From: Pseudomonas entomophila
GTDB taxonomy: Bacteria > Pseudomonadota > Gammaproteobacteria > Pseudomonadales > Pseudomonadaceae
Reading direction: 5' to 3'
DNA: 64,000 nt
NCBI RefSeq assembly: GCF_029193575.1
Contig: NZ_JARGCS010000036.1
Coordinates: 186,001 to 250,000 of the forward strand
Part shown: positions 53,439-62,183 of the stretch, one piece after another
How the letters are laid out: each line of letters starts with the position of its first letter
Position numbering within the stretch: the first letter of the stretch is position 1
The notes under the pieces: generated by a model
What the model was told of the DNA's origin: nothing
The model's input: the letters and a program-made list of their open reading frames with translations, nothing else
Databases searched by the model: none
Position numbers and translations under genes: made by a program

Positions 53439-53867
53439 ATGCAAAAGGTCACTCCCCTGTACATCGCAGAAGCCACCTCCACCGGCGGTCGCGACGGCAA
53501 GTCCAAATCCAGCGACGGCAAGCTGGAAGTCAAGCTGAGCACCCCGAAGGAACTCGGCGGCGCAGGCGGTGAAGGCACCAACCCCGAGCAGCTGTTCGCC
53601 GCCGGTTACTCGGCCTGCTTCATCGGCGCCCTGAAGTTCGTCGCCGGCCAGGAGAAGAAAGCCCTGCCCGCCGATGCCTCGATCACCGCCAAGGTCGGTA
53701 TCGGCCAGATCCCCGGTGGTTTTGGCCTGGACATCGACCTGCACGTCAACCTGCCGGGCCTGGCCCAGTCCGAGGCCGAAGGGCTGGTGGAGAAGGCGCA
53801 CAAAGTCTGCCCTTACTCCAACGCCACCCGCGGTAACGTGGATGTACGCTTGCACGTGACGGTCTGA
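53439..53867 (+). CDS. ohr: organic hydroperoxide resistance protein Ohr
   Basis: Thiol peroxidase for organic hydroperoxides, dimeric, lipoamide-dependent. 142 residues. Peroxidatic C60 (GYSACFIGAL) and resolving C124 (HKVCPYSNAT) are both there; NPEQLFAAGYSAC is the family signature. Confidence 0.96.
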   Translation: MQKVTPLYIAEATSTGGRDGKSKSSDGKLEVKLSTPKELGGAGGEGTNPEQLFAAGYSACFIGALKFVAGQEKKALPADASITAKVGIGQIPGGFGLDIDLHVNLPGLAQSEAEGLVEKAHKVCPYSNATRGNVDVRLHVTV

Positions 53868-53916
53868 TGGCCTCGGGGACGCCATGCGTCCCCGACCGAC
53901 TAACGTCAGGCACAAA

Positions 53917-53941
53917 AAAACCCGGCCAAGGCCGGGTTTTT
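53917..53941. terminator. bidirectional terminator between ohr and efp
   Basis: AAAACCCGGCC / GGCCGGGTTTT, with runs of A and T on both sides; the genes converge here. Confidence 0.9.
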
Positions 53942-53959
53942 CGTGGGTCGCAAGAAGAG

Positions 53960-54529
53960 TTACTTCTTGGAGCGGCCCTTGAAGCTGTTGTCGCGAGTGT
54001 CGATGTCGATCCACTCGTCGATCTGGATGAAGTCGGCAACCTGGATTTCAGTGCCGTTCTTCAGCTTGGCAGGCTTCATGACCTTGCCGGAAGTGTCGCC
54101 ACGAGCAGCGTTCTCGGTGTAGACGACCTGACGGCTGATAGTGGTCGGCAGTTCTACCGATACCAGGCGGCCTTCGAAGAAGACGGCTTCGCAGATGTCT
54201 TCCATGCCTTCTTCGATGTACGGCAGAACGGCGTCGATGTCCTCGGCGTTCAGTTCGTACATGGTGTAGTCGGTGGTGTCCATGAAGGTGTATTCGTCAC
54301 CGTTGATGAACGACAGGGTCGCTTCTTTGCGATCCAGGATCACGTCGTCCAGCTTGTCGTCCGCACCGTAGACGGTTTCGGTCTTGTAGCCGGTCAGCAG
54401 GTTCTTCAGCTTGGTCTTCATGATCGCGCTGTTACGGCCCGACTTGGTGAATTCAGCTTTCTGAACCAACCACGGATCGTTATCGATGCGCAGAACGGTA
54501 CCGGGTTTGATTTCTTTACCAGTTTTCAT
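53960..54529 (-). CDS. efp: translation elongation factor P
   Basis: 189 residues. EF-P rescues ribosomes stalled at polyproline. The tip of domain I has R32 in TKSGRNSAIM instead of the lysine of the E. coli type. In this branch R32 is rhamnosylated by EarP, and the earP gene lies directly upstream (48 bp). Full length. Confidence 0.97.
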   Translation of the reverse strand: MKTGKEIKPGTVLRIDNDPWLVQKAEFTKSGRNSAIMKTKLKNLLTGYKTETVYGADDKLDDVILDRKEATLSFINGDEYTFMDTTDYTMYELNAEDIDAVLPYIEEGMEDICEAVFFEGRLVSVELPTTISRQVVYTENAARGDTSGKVMKPAKLKNGTEIQVADFIQIDEWIDIDTRDNSFKGRSKK

Positions 54530-54576
54530 TACGAAATATCCGAATCTGGATGGATTTATAAAAATCGAGGCCGCGT

Positions 54577-54582
54577 ATCATA
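54577..54582 (-). promoter_or_regulatory. putative -10 box of efp
   Basis: TATGAT, then ACGCGGCC. It overlaps the stop codon of earP, so efp could be transcribed alone as well as by read-through. Confidence 0.45.
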
Positions 54583-55711
54583 TCCAATTTCGGTAAAACT
54601 GTACCAGCGCTGTGGCGAGGTCCGGCCGAGCGGCCTGCAAAGCGCACCATTGCCGGGCGTGGGCCTGCAGTTCCGACCAGTGCGCCAGCGCCTCGCGCCA
54701 GGCTTGGCCCATGTCATGGTCCATGTTCCAGGCGCGCCACAGTTCGACCAGCGCGTCACCGGCCTGCTCCGACAGGCCCCGCCGATAGATCGCCAGGAAC
54801 GCTTCGAGTTTTTCCCAGTGGGCGTTTTCTTCCTGTACGTAGATGTGCCATAGCAAGGGCCTGCCGGCCCATTGCGCGCGAACGAACGAGTCCTCGCCGC
54901 GCACGGCGTTGAAGTCGCAGCACCAGAGCAGGCGGTCGTAGTCCTCTTGGCTGACGAACGGCAGCACCTGCACCGTCAACCCACCGCGCTCGCGCACATC
55001 GCCCACGCCCAGTGCCGGCTCGCCGAACCAGGCGCGCACATCGGCGAGGATGCGCCCCTCAGGCACTAGCATGTGGGTCGGCTGGGAGTCTTCGGCCATG
55101 GCCTGGAACCAACTGCCCAACTGCCGGTTCTCGTAGGCGAACAGCGACACCAGCCGCGCCCCTGGCCGAGGCTGCACGCCCAGGCCGCCAAGAAACGCGG
55201 TGCGTGCAGCCGCGTCGGCCTCGAAGGCCTGACGCTGGAGCAACAGGCTGGCCTCGCGCAGCAGGCCGCCGGTTTTGTCGGTGAAACCGGGGAAGAAGAA
55301 GCGCTTGCGCAGGCCATTGGCCTGGGGCGAGGCCAGGCCGTGGCAGCCTTCGACCCAGTCCTCGGCACTGAGGTATTCCAGGTTCAGCCACAGCGCCGGG
55401 GTGGCGCGTTGCACCAGCGCGTCGACATAGGCGGGCGGCAGGCTACAGCCGAAGGCGCCGATCACCACCTGGGCAGTGTCGACCGCTGACCAATCGGGCA
55501 TCCAGTGGCGCACGTCCACACCCTGCCGCCACTGCTGCGCGGCGCCGGGATCGGCCCCCGGGCACAAGCGGGCGAAGGCCGCCAAGTCATCGACCCACAG
55601 GCGCACGGCCAGGCTATGCTCAGCCGCCAACTGGCGGGCCAGGCGCCAGGTCACGCCAATGTCGCCATAGTTGTCGACGACCGTGCAGAAGATGTCCCAG
55701 CGGGTCTTCAT
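54578..55711 (-). CDS. earP: EF-P arginine rhamnosyltransferase EarP
   Basis: Adds rhamnose from dTDP-rhamnose to R32 of EF-P. 377 residues (DUF2331), GT-B fold. The catalytic residues known from EarP work are present: D13 and D17 in VVDNYGDIGV, and E273 in VRGEDSFVRAQ. ATG 55711 (MKTRWDIFCTVVD) is used; a frame open further to 56179 overlaps other genes. Located upstream of efp, in the same direction. Confidence 0.95.
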   Translation of the reverse strand: MKTRWDIFCTVVDNYGDIGVTWRLARQLAAEHSLAVRLWVDDLAAFARLCPGADPGAAQQWRQGVDVRHWMPDWSAVDTAQVVIGAFGCSLPPAYVDALVQRATPALWLNLEYLSAEDWVEGCHGLASPQANGLRKRFFFPGFTDKTGGLLREASLLLQRQAFEADAAARTAFLGGLGVQPRPGARLVSLFAYENRQLGSWFQAMAEDSQPTHMLVPEGRILADVRAWFGEPALGVGDVRERGGLTVQVLPFVSQEDYDRLLWCCDFNAVRGEDSFVRAQWAGRPLLWHIYVQEENAHWEKLEAFLAIYRRGLSEQAGDALVELWRAWNMDHDMGQAWREALAHWSELQAHARQWCALQAARPDLATALVQFYRNWI

Positions 55712-55843
55712 CCCTCTCCCCTCTCGACGCGGAAAACCGCGGATTGTGCGGATTAATTCTCGCCGACAAAAGCATCGCCGCTGAAAAAACCCACATCGCC
55801 ATGCGACAATGCCGCCCACGACCCGCCCTGCCAGGAGGCTGCC

Positions 55844-56236
55844 ATGCCCCGCCACCGCGAACTGAAGATCACCTTGAAACCCGTGCAGTTGATCCTGTGC
55901 GTGGCCCTGGGCCTGTGGCTTGGCGCCGTGGCAATCGCCCTGAGCCTGTGGCTGGCCTGGCGCCAATGGCCGCAGCAGGTGGAGCCAGTGGCCCAGGCCA
56001 TCGCCCCGGCAGTGCTGGCACCCACCCCGCCCCCTGCGCCACCGGCCGATGCCCAGGCCGAAATGTTCGAGCGCTACAAGGACATCCTGCACAAACAGGA
56101 AGCCCAGCAGGCCGCCGAGGCCGCCCAAGGCAACATGCGCAACCTGAACAACCCCAAGTGCCAGTTCTGGCTGCAGCAAAACCGCACCGCGCCGACCGAC
56201 AAGAGCCAGGCCAACGTGCTGGAGTTCTGCTACTGA
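55844..56236 (+). CDS. small single-pass membrane protein, unknown
   Basis: 130 residues. N-terminal basic stretch MPRHRELKITLKP, one transmembrane helix at about 15-40, a Pro/Ala-rich linker (APTPPPAPPAD, near 60-68) and an outer domain with a helical FERYKDILHKQE segment and two cysteines (NPKCQFW near the end, and the penultimate residue of EFCY). AGGAGG ribosome site at 55833. I do not recognise a family. The next gene starts 2 bp after its stop, so the two form an operon. Confidence 0.8.
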   Translation: MPRHRELKITLKPVQLILCVALGLWLGAVAIALSLWLAWRQWPQQVEPVAQAIAPAVLAPTPPPAPPADAQAEMFERYKDILHKQEAQQAAEAAQGNMRNLNNPKCQFWLQQNRTAPTDKSQANVLEFCY

Positions 56237-56238
56237 TC

Positions 56239-56721
56239 ATGAACAAGGCCACCCTGCTCGCGCGTATCGTCGCCACCCTCGAACACGACATGGAGGTGCT
56301 GCGCCGCGCCGCCCAGACCGCCTACGAGGCCGCCATCGCCGAAGAAAACATCGCCGAGAACAAATACGACACCCTGGGGCTGGAAGCCTCGTACCTGGCC
56401 ACCGGCCAGGCGCGGCGCACGGCCGAGATCCGCCAGGCGCTGCAGACCTACCAGCAGTTGCTGTTGCGCGACTACGACCCGGCGCGAGGGGTGCAGGTCA
56501 GCAACCTGGTGACGCTGGAGGATGAGGACGGTGTGCAGCGCTTGCTGTTCCTCGGGCCGGAGGCAGCGGGGCTGAAGATTGGCGAGGGAGAGGAACTAGT
56601 AACAGTGATCACGCCGCGTTCGCCGTTGGGCCAGCAACTGGTCGGCAAGCGTGTGGATGACGAAGTAAGCCTCGTGGTAGCCGGAGCGGCGCGGGGCCAA
56701 GTCATTGTCGAGGTTGTCTAG
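56239..56721 (+). CDS. GreA/GreB-like protein
   Basis: 160 residues. An N-terminal helical hairpin (ATLEHDMEVLRRAAQTAYEA, with acidic tip EENIAENKYD) precedes a C-terminal FKBP-like domain (VSNLVTLEDEDGVQRLLFLGP; ITPRSPLGQQLVGKRVDDEV). SPLGQxLxGKxxGD is the Gre signature; here it is changed to GKRVDDEV. Gre factors restart backtracked RNA polymerase; this shortened type may instead compete in the secondary channel. ATG 56239. Confidence 0.82.
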   Translation: MNKATLLARIVATLEHDMEVLRRAAQTAYEAAIAEENIAENKYDTLGLEASYLATGQARRTAEIRQALQTYQQLLLRDYDPARGVQVSNLVTLEDEDGVQRLLFLGPEAAGLKIGEGEELVTVITPRSPLGQQLVGKRVDDEVSLVVAGAARGQVIVEVV

Positions 56722-56736
56722 ACGGGCCCATCACTG

Positions 56737-56770
56737 CTGTAGAAGCGGGCTTGCCCCGCGATAGGGCCGG
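56737..56770. repeat. REP element, single
   Basis: CTGTAGAAGCGGGCTTGCCC followed by CGCGATAGGGCC, between the Gre-like gene and the end of a LysR gene. Confidence 0.82.
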
Positions 56771-56776
56771 CACGGC

Positions 56777-57709
56777 CTACCCCTCCTCCAGCGCATTGAA
56801 CCGCCGCGCCAACCCCTGCTCGGCGAAGCGCTCCGCCACATAATCGATGAACGCCCGGGTCTTGCCCGGCAGCAGCTTGTGCTCGGCGTAATACAGGCTG
56901 ATGTTGCCATCGTCCACGTACCAGTCCGGCAACACCCGCTGCAAACACCCAGAAGCGAAGCAAGGCACGGCGAACGGCAAGCTCACCAGAGCGATCCCCA
57001 ACCCTTGCTCTGCCACCGCGCAGGCGGCGTCCGAATCGCTCATGGTCATGCCCTGACGCAACGCCAAAGGGCGCTGCTCGTGCCAACGACTGGTCAGCGG
57101 CCAGGAGCGCACACGGCCCGTTTGCGGTGAACGGATCAGGATGCCGTCATGCCGCTGCAGGTCCTCCGGCACCATGATCGGCGCATGTCGCGCCAGGTAT
57201 TCGGGCGCGGCCACCAGCACCCGGTGTGCCGGCGCCAAGCGCCGCGCCACGACCCCCAGCGGCAGGTCGAAGCCACCACCGATAGCCGCGTCGAACCCCT
57301 GGCCGATCAGGTCCACCTGGCGATTGTCGAAATGCCAGTCCGGGATGATCGCCGGGTAACGCCGCAAGAACTCGCCCAACAGCGGCAACACATACAGACG
57401 CCCGAACACCGTGCCCATGCTCACCCGCAGCACCCCGGCCGGTTGGCCTTCGCTGCTGGCGAGGTTGGCCACCGCATGCTGGATGGTGCGAAAGCTGTCG
57501 CTGACCTCGCCGAGAAAGCGCTGCCCCGCCTCGGTCAAGGTCAGCTTGCGCGTGCTGCGCTGGAACAAGCGCACGCCCAGGCGTGCTTCGAGTTGGGCAA
57601 CGTTCTTGCCCACCGCCGCCGGGGTCAGGGACAAGCGCCGTGCCGCTTCGGCGAAACTGCCGACCTCGGCGCTGCGGATGAAGCATTCGAGGCTACTGAA
57701 GGACTCCAT
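56777..57709 (-). CDS. LysR family regulator divergent from SDR
   Basis: 310 residues with the start MESFSSLECFIRSAEVGSFAEAARRLSLTPAAVGKNVAQLE, a HTH at about 5-62. CrgA/DntR-like in type. It diverges from the SDR gene across 121 bp and is its likely regulator. Confidence 0.92.
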   Translation of the reverse strand: MESFSSLECFIRSAEVGSFAEAARRLSLTPAAVGKNVAQLEARLGVRLFQRSTRKLTLTEAGQRFLGEVSDSFRTIQHAVANLASSEGQPAGVLRVSMGTVFGRLYVLPLLGEFLRRYPAIIPDWHFDNRQVDLIGQGFDAAIGGGFDLPLGVVARRLAPAHRVLVAAPEYLARHAPIMVPEDLQRHDGILIRSPQTGRVRSWPLTSRWHEQRPLALRQGMTMSDSDAACAVAEQGLGIALVSLPFAVPCFASGCLQRVLPDWYVDDGNISLYYAEHKLLPGKTRAFIDYVAERFAEQGLARRFNALEEG

Positions 57710-57830
57710 GATCGATTCCCAACTAAAAGTTCACTCTGATGATAGCGATTGCCATCTTATCAGCACCTAATTACGAGTCGATACTGGGCGCATCCAAGGC
57801 ATTCGGCCTTGCCCTTTTCAGGAGAGCAAC

Positions 57831-58580
57831 ATGTCCCAGCACTCGAGCCTCGAAGGCAAAGTCGCCCTGGTCCAGGGTGGTTCGCGCGGCATCGGCGCCG
57901 CCATCGTCCGGCGCCTGGCCCGTGACGGCGCGCAGGTGGCCTTCACCTACGTCAGCTCCGCCGCCCCCGCCGAGGCCCTGGCCGCTGACATCAACGCCAG
58001 CGGCGGTCGCGCCCTGGCCTTGCGCGCCGACAGCGCCGACGCCAGCGCCGTGCAGCAGGCGGTGGAAGATACCGTGAAGGCGTTCGGTCGCCTCGACATC
58101 CTGGTCAACAACGCCGGCGTGCTGGCGGTGGCACCGGTGGCCGAATTCGACCTGGGCGACTTCGACCGCCTGCTGGCAGTGAACGTGCGCAGCGTGTTCG
58201 TCGCCAGCCAGGCCGCGGCCCGGCACATGGGCCAGGGTGGACGGATCATCAACATCGGCAGCACCAACGCCGAGCGCATGCCGTTCGCCGGTGGCGCGCC
58301 CTACGCCATGAGCAAGTCGGCGTTGGTCGGCCTGACCCGCGGCATGGCCCGTGACCTCGGCCCGCAGGGCATCACCGTCAACAACGTGCAGCCTGGGCCG
58401 GTGGACACCGACATGAACCCGGCCAGCGGCGAGTTCGCCGACAGCCTGATCCCCTTGATGGCCATCGGGCGCTATGGGCACCCCGACGAGATCGCCAGTT
58501 TCGTCGCCTACCTGGCAGGGCCCGAGGCGGGTTACATCACTGGGGCGAGCCTGACGGCCGATGGTGGGTTCGCGGCGTGA
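57831..58580 (+). CDS. SDR family oxidoreductase
   Basis: 249 residues. Classical short-chain dehydrogenase: cofactor loop QGGSRGIG (16-23), NNAGVLAV, the serine in INIGSTNAERM, and YAMSK with the catalytic tyrosine and lysine. Resembles 3-ketoacyl-reductase-like SDRs but the substrate is open. Regulated perhaps by the divergent LysR protein. Confidence 0.92.
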   Translation: MSQHSSLEGKVALVQGGSRGIGAAIVRRLARDGAQVAFTYVSSAAPAEALAADINASGGRALALRADSADASAVQQAVEDTVKAFGRLDILVNNAGVLAVAPVAEFDLGDFDRLLAVNVRSVFVASQAAARHMGQGGRIINIGSTNAERMPFAGGAPYAMSKSALVGLTRGMARDLGPQGITVNNVQPGPVDTDMNPASGEFADSLIPLMAIGRYGHPDEIASFVAYLAGPEAGYITGASLTADGGFAA

Positions 58581-58732
58581 TCGTTTGACGCTGCTCATCG
58601 CGGCACGCCTGCGCCTACCGGGACAATACCCTCCCTGTAGGCGCAGGCCCCTGTCGTTGGCCAGCCCCAGCACTGGCAACCCAAGCCACTCTTGTCGATA
58701 CTCCCCGCTTAACCTGCCGCCCGAGACCCCGC

Positions 58733-59911
58733 ATGCACAGCCCTGCCCTGAGCCGCGCCCTGATCCTGCTGATGGCCACCGCCACCGGCCTGGCCGTGGC
58801 CAGCAACTACTACGCCCAACCCCTGCTGCACAGCATCGCCGAGCAGTTCGGGCTGGGCACCGCCAGCGCCGGCACCATCGTCATCGCCGCCCAGCTCAGC
58901 TACGGCGCCGGCCTGCTCCTGCTGGCACCGCTGGGCGATTTGTTCGAGCAGCGGCGGCTGATCGTCACCATGGTCGTCATTGCCACGGTGGGCCTGGTGA
59001 TCAGCGCCTGTTCGCCTAGCCTGCCTTGGCTGCTGCTGGGCACTACGCTGACCGGGCTGTTCTCGGTGGTGGCCCAGGTATTGGTGCCGATGGCGGCCGC
59101 ACTCAGCGCCCCGGAGCAGCGTGGCCGGGTGGTGGGTACGCTGATGAGTGGGTTGCTCCTGGGCATTCTCCTGGCGCGCACCGCCGCTGGCCTGATGGCT
59201 GAACTGGGCGGCTGGCGCGCCATCTACGTACTGGCCGCAGTACTGATGGCGGCAAGCGCCATCGCTTTGTACCGCAGCCTGCCCCAGCACCGCAGCCATG
59301 CCGGGCTCAAGTACCCGGCGCTGATCGGCTCGGTGTTCCGCCTGTTCGTCGAAGAGCCGGAGCTGCGCCTGCGTTCGCTGCTGGGGCTGCTGGCGTTCTG
59401 CTTGTTCGCGCTGTTCTGGACGCCGCTGGCATTCCTGCTGGCCGATGAGCCTTACCACTACCCAGACGCGGTGATCGGCCTGTTCGGCCTGGCGGGGGCG
59501 GCAGGGGCGCTGTCGGCCAACTGGGCCGGGCGCTTGGCCGACCGTGGCGCGGGGGCGTTGGGCACCACGGTCGGGCTGGCGGCGCTGCTGCTGTCGTGGT
59601 TGCCGTTGGCGTTTGCGCGGGAGTCGTTGCTGGCGTTGCTGCTGGGGGTGCTGTTGCTGGACCTGGCCGTGCAGTTGGTGCACGTGAGCAACCAGAATGC
59701 GGTGATCGGGCTGCGGCCAGAGGCGCGCACGCGGCTGAATGCGGGGTACATCACCTGTTATTTCATTGGCGGGGCACTGGGGTCGTTGCTGGGGACGCAG
59801 TTGTTCCAACGGTTCGGCTGGATGGGCATCGTTGCGGCTGGGGTTGTGATCGGTGCGGTCGCCCTGGCGGTTTGGGGTATGTCGACGCGTGGTCGGTCTC
59901 GGGTTGCCTGA
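58733..59911 (+). CDS. MFS transporter
   Basis: 392 residues, twelve predicted helices. The motif-A-like sequence LAPLGDLFEQRRLIV lies between helices 2 and 3. Drug or metabolite exporter type. 152 bp after the SDR gene; a REP-like sequence (about 58590-58650) lies in the gap, so common transcription is uncertain. Confidence 0.9.
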   Translation: MHSPALSRALILLMATATGLAVASNYYAQPLLHSIAEQFGLGTASAGTIVIAAQLSYGAGLLLLAPLGDLFEQRRLIVTMVVIATVGLVISACSPSLPWLLLGTTLTGLFSVVAQVLVPMAAALSAPEQRGRVVGTLMSGLLLGILLARTAAGLMAELGGWRAIYVLAAVLMAASAIALYRSLPQHRSHAGLKYPALIGSVFRLFVEEPELRLRSLLGLLAFCLFALFWTPLAFLLADEPYHYPDAVIGLFGLAGAAGALSANWAGRLADRGAGALGTTVGLAALLLSWLPLAFARESLLALLLGVLLLDLAVQLVHVSNQNAVIGLRPEARTRLNAGYITCYFIGGALGSLLGTQLFQRFGWMGIVAAGVVIGAVALAVWGMSTRGRSRVA

Positions 59912-59933
59912 GGTGCAGCGGGAGGATGATCTG

Positions 59934-59966
59934 GCGCTATCGCGGGCTTGCCCCGCGATAGCGCTG
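59934..59966. repeat. REP element, palindromic core
   Basis: GCGCTATCGCGGGCTTGCCC and CGCGATAGCGC make a palindromic REP core between the MFS gene and the 3' end of aprF. Confidence 0.85.
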
Positions 59967-59973
59967 GCACTGG

Positions 59974-61212
59974 CTACGGCCCGTTCGACACGAACGCCTC
60001 ATCCACCCGCGCCAACTGCTCCTCGCTCAGCGTCCCCGCCTGGTAATGCAGCTTGATCCACGCCAGCAGGTAGTCATACCGCGCCTGCGCCAGGTCGCGC
60101 CGAGTGGTGGCCAACTGCTGTTCGGCATTGAGCACATCCAGGTTGACCCGCTCGCCACCCTGCACGCTCTTGCGCGTCGACACCACCAGCGCCTCGGCGG
60201 CTTGCAATGCCCGTTCGTAGGCCCGCAGCCGACTGGCGCCGGACTGGCAGGCGTTGTACTGCTTGCGCAGCTCGATCAAGGTGCCGCGGGTGCTGCCATC
60301 GAGTTCGTACTCGGCCTGTTCCACACGCCGACTGGCCTGACGCGTCGAGGCCAATACCCCGCCACCGGCGAACAGCGGCAGGCTCACCTCGATACCCACG
60401 GTGTTGGTGTCGTAGCGCTGGTTGTAGGTGTTTCCGCTGTCCGACTCCTGCCGCCGCGAGGTGGCGAACGCCGTGACCTTGGGCAAATGCCCGGCGCGAT
60501 TGCGCTCGACCTCGTAGCGCGCCACCTCCAGCGCATGGCGCTGCGAGCCGAGTAGCGGGTTGCTGGCCAACGCCAGTGACTGCCAGGCCTCGTAGCCGCT
60601 GGGGGTCACCACCGGCAAGGCGAAGCCAACGCGCAGCGGCGCCAGTTCCTCCACCCGCACCGCCGGCTCGCCGATCAGCGCGCCCAGCTCGCGCAGGGCT
60701 GCATCCTGGTCGTTACGCGCCTGGATCTCTTCGGCATCGGCCAGCTCGTAACGTGCCTGGGCTTCGAGGATGTCAGTGCGGGTGCCCTCCCCAGCCTGGT
60801 ACAACCGCTCGTTCTGCTGGAACTGCTGGCGGTAGGCTTGCTTGCTGGCAACGCTGATGGCGATCTGATCCTGGGCGAACAGCGCCTGGGTGTAGCTGGT
60901 CATGACCCGCACCAGCAACTGCTGGCTCTGGTCGCGGAAGCTCTCGTCGGCGAACAGGGCCTGGGCCACGCCCTTGCAGGTGGCCTTGGAATCGTTGCGC
61001 CCCTTGCTGTAGCTGTAGGAAAGATTTGGCAACAGGCCGGCGCGACCGATGGCGCGGTATTCCTGACCCGCCTCGCGCGCCTTGAACGCGGCAAGGTAGG
61101 TCGGGTCGCGGCGCAGGGCCTGCTCGTAGACCTGGAACGGCCCCATGGCCGCCTGGGCAAGCCCTGGCGCCAGGGCACAGGCGGCCAGCAGGCCGATCAG
61201 TGAAGCGTTCAT
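59974..61212 (-). pseudogene. aprF: AprF-like outer-membrane channel with an internal deletion
   Basis: TolC-family outer-membrane component of the AprDEF type I system. Signal peptide at 1-21 (LLAACALAPGLAQA). The frame is open for 412 residues, but full AprF proteins are, from memory, about 450. Between KGRNDSKAT and KGVAQALFADESFR (near 60980) a segment of some 35-40 residues is absent, including the expected pattern ending LQQPLFDYEAYANYR. That part belongs to a membrane strand and helix of the barrel. The frame is kept. It might still fold, but a working channel is doubtful, and the partners AprD and AprE are lost. Called a pseudogene on this ground. Confidence 0.75.
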
Positions 61213-61224
61213 CGCAGCCGGTCC

Positions 61225-61299
61225 TTATTGTTCGGTCAAGGCAGTGCCCGCGCGGTCGAGCAGGGGCTTGAACAGGTAGTTGAGCAGCGAGCGCTCGCC
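61225..61299 (-). pseudogene. aprE: remnant of aprE (C-terminal 24 codons)
   Basis: The last 24 codons before TAA at 61225 read GERSLLNYLFKPL followed by the end TALTEQ, which is the C-terminus of AprE-type membrane fusion proteins. The preceding 400 or so codons of AprE are missing. The fragment starts at the deletion joint with aprD and lies 12 bp before the aprF start, as the intact end of aprE would. The frame differs from that of aprD. Confidence 0.8.
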
Positions 61300-62146
61300 C
61301 CATCAGGATGGACCCGGCAATCATCATGCCCGGGGTCATCCGCCCTTCGATCACCAGCAGCGCACCTAAGCCCAACACCAGCGATTGCAGGCACAGCCGC
61401 AGGGCCTTGCTGGTAGCGGTGATCACGGCCGAGGTGTCGCTGGCCTGGTTCTGCAGATCGAGAAAGCGCCCGTGCAGGGCGAACCAGCGCTGGCGCAAGG
61501 CGCCGAGCATGCCCATGGCCTGGATGCTCTCGGCATTGCGCAGTTGGCTGCCAGCCAGGGCGCTGGACTGTTGCTGCAGGGCGCAGGCCTCGGCCATCGG
61601 CTTATGGGTCAGCCGTTCATTGAGCAGCGCCAGCAGCACCAGCAACAGCGCGCCGGCGCAGGCAAGCACGCCGAGCCAGACGTTGAACAGGAAAATCACC
61701 GCCAGGTACACCGGGAACCATGGCGCGTCGAAGAAGGCGAACAGTGCAGGTCCGGTGACGAATTGGCGCACCTGGGTCAGGTCGTTCAAGGCCTGCCCGG
61801 CGGCGCCGTCGCCCTGGCGTAAGTTGCGCTCGAAGGCCGCGCGATACACCTTGAGGTTAAAACTTTTTTCCAATTGGCTGCCCACGCGGATAACGATGAA
61901 ACTGCGCACGGCTTCGAGCACGCCAATATAAGCAAAGCAGCCCACCACCATCAGCGTGAGCATCCACAAGGTGGTTTCATTCTGCGAAGTCAGCACACGG
62001 TCGTACACTTGCAGCATATAAATAGAAGGGACCAACATCAGGATATTGATCAGCGCGGTAAAACACCCCACGCTGATCAACGGCGATTTGAATTCGCCGA
62101 GTGCCACCCACAAGGGCGCCCCGGGCGTATGGCTCGGTTGTTTCAT
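61298..62146 (-). pseudogene. aprD: truncated aprD (type I secretion ATPase)
   Basis: Inner-membrane ABC transporter for the protease. 283 codons from ATG 62146 (MKQPSHTPGAPLWVALGEFK) cover the six-helix membrane domain with LMLVPSIYMLQVYDRV, DAPWFPVYLAV and VIEGRMTPGMMIAGSILMG. It then breaks at about 61298 exactly at the joint with the aprE remnant. The full protein is about 580 residues; Walker A, signature and Walker B motifs are gone. The frame runs on for 174 out-of-frame codons through the aprE remnant and into aprF, with no ATPase motif. Confidence 0.88.
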
Positions 62147-62183
62147 GTTTTACCCTGGTTGCCGTTATAACTTGGCGGTTGGC

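Noticed and set aside
60773..62146. A 457-residue AprD fusion protein
   Set aside because: Beyond codon 283 the frame runs out of register through the aprE remnant and aprF, giving an Arg/Pro/Gly-rich string with no ATPase motifs.
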